Below are positions 5,745 to 7,168 of a stretch of 7,168 bases of DNA, piece after piece. The stretch is from positions 1 through 7,168 of the forward strand of contig JBFXAN010000252.1 of the NCBI GenBank assembly GCA_050184225.1. Reading direction: 5' to 3'. The DNA is from JBFXAN01 sp050184225. GTDB taxonomy: Bacteria > Chloroflexota > Dehalococcoidia > CAUJGQ01. The notes under the pieces were generated by a model. That model was given only the letters and a program-made list of their open reading frames with translations, was not told where the DNA came from and made no database searches. How positions within the stretch are numbered: the stretch's first letter is position 1; each line of letters begins with the position of its first letter. The position numbers and the translations under genes were made by a program.

Positions 5745-6983
5745 ATGGCAGTGTGGCGACAAACACCGGACGTCGATCCGAGGGCTGTTGGCATGGACGA
5801 CGCCGTCCTCGATCAGATGGCGGAGCGATTCGCCGAGGCGACGGATACGGGCGACCTCTTTTCCGGCGCCCAGATGGCCGTCTACCGCCACGGCAGGCTG
5901 GTACTGGACATCGGCGGCGGCATCGCACGCGGCCGCACCAATGTGTCGGTGCAGCCCGATACGATGTTCGTGATCTTCAGTTCCACGAAGGGGCTGGCGG
6001 CGCTGGCGATGTGGATGCTGCACGAGCGCGGCGCCTTCGATTTCGACGACCCGGTCGTGAACTACTGGCCCACGTTCAACTCACAGGTGCCGGAGAAGGA
6101 CCAGATCACGATCCGGCACGTGATGAGCCACCGCGGCGGCTTCCCGCTTGGTCCTGACTGGTTTACCGCCCGCTGGTGGGGCGACCGCGAGGCGTTGATC
6201 CGCGCGATGGAGGAGGTGCCGCTCGCCTGGCATCCGGGCGAGTACAACGGCTACCACGCCTTGAACTTCGGCTGGGTGCTGAACGAGATCTGCATCCGTA
6301 CCGACGTTCAGGGTCGCGACATCGGCCGGTTCCTGCGCGAAGAAGCGTTCACGCTGCTGGGCATCGCCGACACCTACGTCGGTCTACCCGACGACTCCGC
6401 GCTGGAGGAGCGCGTCGCCTGGGTCGAAGAACCGGAGCAGCCGCTCACGGTCGGACAGGCGACCGGAGTTGCCGCCGGCGGCGCGGCGGCAGGGCGCGAC
6501 ATGACCTTCCGCTCGCCGGTGATGGATGACCGCCATCGTGAGACGCCGGAGTTGAGCATCCCGTGGAACCGGCCGAGCGTCCACCGCGCCGTCGTGCCGG
6601 CGGGCGGCGGCATCAGCACTGCCCGCGCGCTGGCAAAGCTCTATGCAGCGCTCGCCCTCGGCGGCGAGCTCGACGGCGTTCGCATCGTCAAGCGGGAGAG
6701 CCTCGAGCAGGCGATCGTCCCGACCAATGCGCCCGGCGACATCGACCGGATCATCGGCATGCCGATGCGCTGGGGCACCGGTTGGCACATTGGCAGCGCC
6801 GCCGAGGGCGCCACCATGCGGACGTTCGGCCACGGGGGACGCGGCGGTCAGATGGGTCTGGCCGACCTCGATCGCGGCCTCGCGTTCGGCTTCACGACCA
6901 CGGGACAGCTCAAAGCCGAGGAGTACCAGACCTGGCTGCTCGGCATGCAAAGCCTCGCTTTTCAAGCAGCAAGGGCGGAGTGA
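5745..6983 (+). CDS. Beta-lactamase-fold serine hydrolase (CubicO / family VIII esterase type)
   Basis: This 412-aa protein has the class C beta-lactamase/penicillin-binding-protein fold signatures. The SxxK motif is SSTK (Ser79, Lys82) in MFVIFSSTKGLAAL. The tyrosine motif is Tyr170 in WHPGEYNGYHALNFGWVLNE, and the third motif FGHGGRGGQMG (361-371) replaces the KTG box. IRHVMSHRGGFP (123-134) is also typical of the family. Such proteins are mostly esterases, peptidases or amidases rather than true beta-lactamases. There is no signal peptide or membrane segment, so it is probably cytoplasmic, which also argues against antibiotic hydrolysis. I chose the ATG at 5745, 8 nt after GAGGAG (5731-5736); a GTG at 5736 overlaps that RBS. 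Length fits family VIII esterases (about 380-430 aa). The substrate is unknown. Confidence 0.94.
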   Translation: MAVWRQTPDVDPRAVGMDDAVLDQMAERFAEATDTGDLFSGAQMAVYRHGRLVLDIGGGIARGRTNVSVQPDTMFVIFSSTKGLAALAMWMLHERGAFDFDDPVVNYWPTFNSQVPEKDQITIRHVMSHRGGFPLGPDWFTARWWGDREALIRAMEEVPLAWHPGEYNGYHALNFGWVLNEICIRTDVQGRDIGRFLREEAFTLLGIADTYVGLPDDSALEERVAWVEEPEQPLTVGQATGVAAGGAAAGRDMTFRSPVMDDRHRETPELSIPWNRPSVHRAVVPAGGGISTARALAKLYAALALGGELDGVRIVKRESLEQAIVPTNAPGDIDRIIGMPMRWGTGWHIGSAAEGATMRTFGHGGRGGQMGLADLDRGLAFGFTTTGQLKAEEYQTWLLGMQSLAFQAARAE

Positions 6984-7008
6984 TCGCCGGAGCGATTTGA
7001 TACGCCCA

Positions 7009-7093
7009 CCCCCACCTGGGAGCGCGGGCATCCGTGCCCGCAACATCGTTCGACACAGATGCGGGCCCGGATGCCCGCGCTCCCAGGTGGGGG
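7009..7093. repeat. Nested 34-bp inverted repeat (REP/MITE-like palindrome)
   Basis: Arms 7009-7042 and 7060-7093 are reverse complements over 34 bp with one mismatch (T7035 opposite C7067), around a 17-nt loop. Each arm holds its own smaller palindrome: GCGGGCA-TCCG-TGCCCGC (7024-7041) on the left and GCGGGC-CCGGAT-GCCCGC (7061-7078) on the right. The DNA or RNA can therefore fold either as one long hairpin or as two short ones. The element begins 25 nt after the serine hydrolase stop and has no U-tract. It may serve as a 3'-end structure for that transcript. Its nested symmetry and GC-rich TGGGAGCGCGGGC core resemble dispersed intergenic palindromes that I recall from high-GC environmental genomes. 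No flanking target-site duplication is evident. Confidence 0.7.
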
Positions 7094-7168
7094 GCGGTTG
7101 GGTGGTCATCGGTCACAGATCGATCCGCCCGCTCCGATGCCGCAAACATTACTGAGAGTGTATGGTTA
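7094..7168. other. Non-coding tail of the window
   Basis: These 75 bases after the palindrome contain no convincing start codon with an RBS on either strand. A TATGGT (7161-7166) near the right edge could be a -10 hexamer of a gene beyond the window, but this cannot be tested here. Confidence 0.3.

Noticed and set aside
5745..6983. Antibiotic-resistance beta-lactamase
   Set aside because: It has the fold motifs, but there is no signal peptide, the KTG box is HGG, and the length and motifs fit esterase/CubicO-type proteins.
6983..6998. Small hairpin ATCGC-CGGA-GCGAT followed by TTT right after the serine hydrolase stop
   Set aside because: The stem is only 5 bp and the T-run only 3, too weak to call an intrinsic terminator. 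The nested palindrome downstream is the more likely 3' structure.
6384..7109. A 241-codon minus-strand open frame antisense to the serine hydrolase and crossing the 7009-7093 palindrome
   Set aside because: No motifs, and it runs through a repeat element. The opposite-strand gene carries SxxK, Tyr and HGG motifs in order.

Overview
The window is high-GC bacterial DNA (roughly two thirds G+C by eye). It is densely packed with single-domain metabolic enzymes and has no rRNA, tRNA, phage, transposase or CRISPR sequence. Several traits fit a Chloroflexota (Thermomicrobia-like) or actinobacterial chromosome: the strong GC bias, an FDOR/Ddn-type protein and an LLM-type oxidoreductase (both families rich in F420 users), and long GC-rich intergenic palindromes. 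I lean to Chloroflexota because of the style of the palindromes, but this is inference from memory and not a proven assignment.

Layout: (1) 1-38, the very start of a minus-strand gene that leaves the window on the left. (2) 167-1600, a plus-strand pair: an aldo/keto reductase and a small deazaflavin (F420)-dependent nitroreductase-family protein, separated by a 72-nt spacer with a tandem repeat and a hairpin. (3) 1601-1686, a convergent intergenic gap filled by a perfect 28-bp inverted repeat. (4) 3563-1687, a minus-strand pair: an LLM-class flavin/F420 oxidoreductase followed by a crotonase-fold protein that lacks both hydratase glutamates and looks PaaG/isomerase-like. (5) 3750-4703, a plus-strand hormone-sensitive-lipase-type alpha/beta hydrolase. 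(6) 5562-4723, a minus-strand amidohydrolase-2 family metal-dependent hydrolase. (7) 5745-6983, a plus-strand beta-lactamase-fold serine hydrolase (esterase family VIII / CubicO type). (8) 6984-7168, non-coding, dominated by a nested 34-bp inverted repeat.

Taken together, this is a catabolic-looking neighbourhood: three hydrolases of unrelated folds, two redox enzymes of F420-prone families, one NADPH-type reductase and one acyl-CoA isomerase. Ester or lactone hydrolysis, ring or carbonyl reduction and acyl-CoA processing could form a route for degrading a xenobiotic, terpenoid or alicyclic compound. However, strand orientation changes four times among the complete genes, so this is not one operon. 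No transcription factor or transporter is present, and the substrate cannot be read from the sequence. I did not find a convincing undescribed defence or mobile system. The most noteworthy items are the atypical crotonase active site and the three intergenic inverted-repeat structures.
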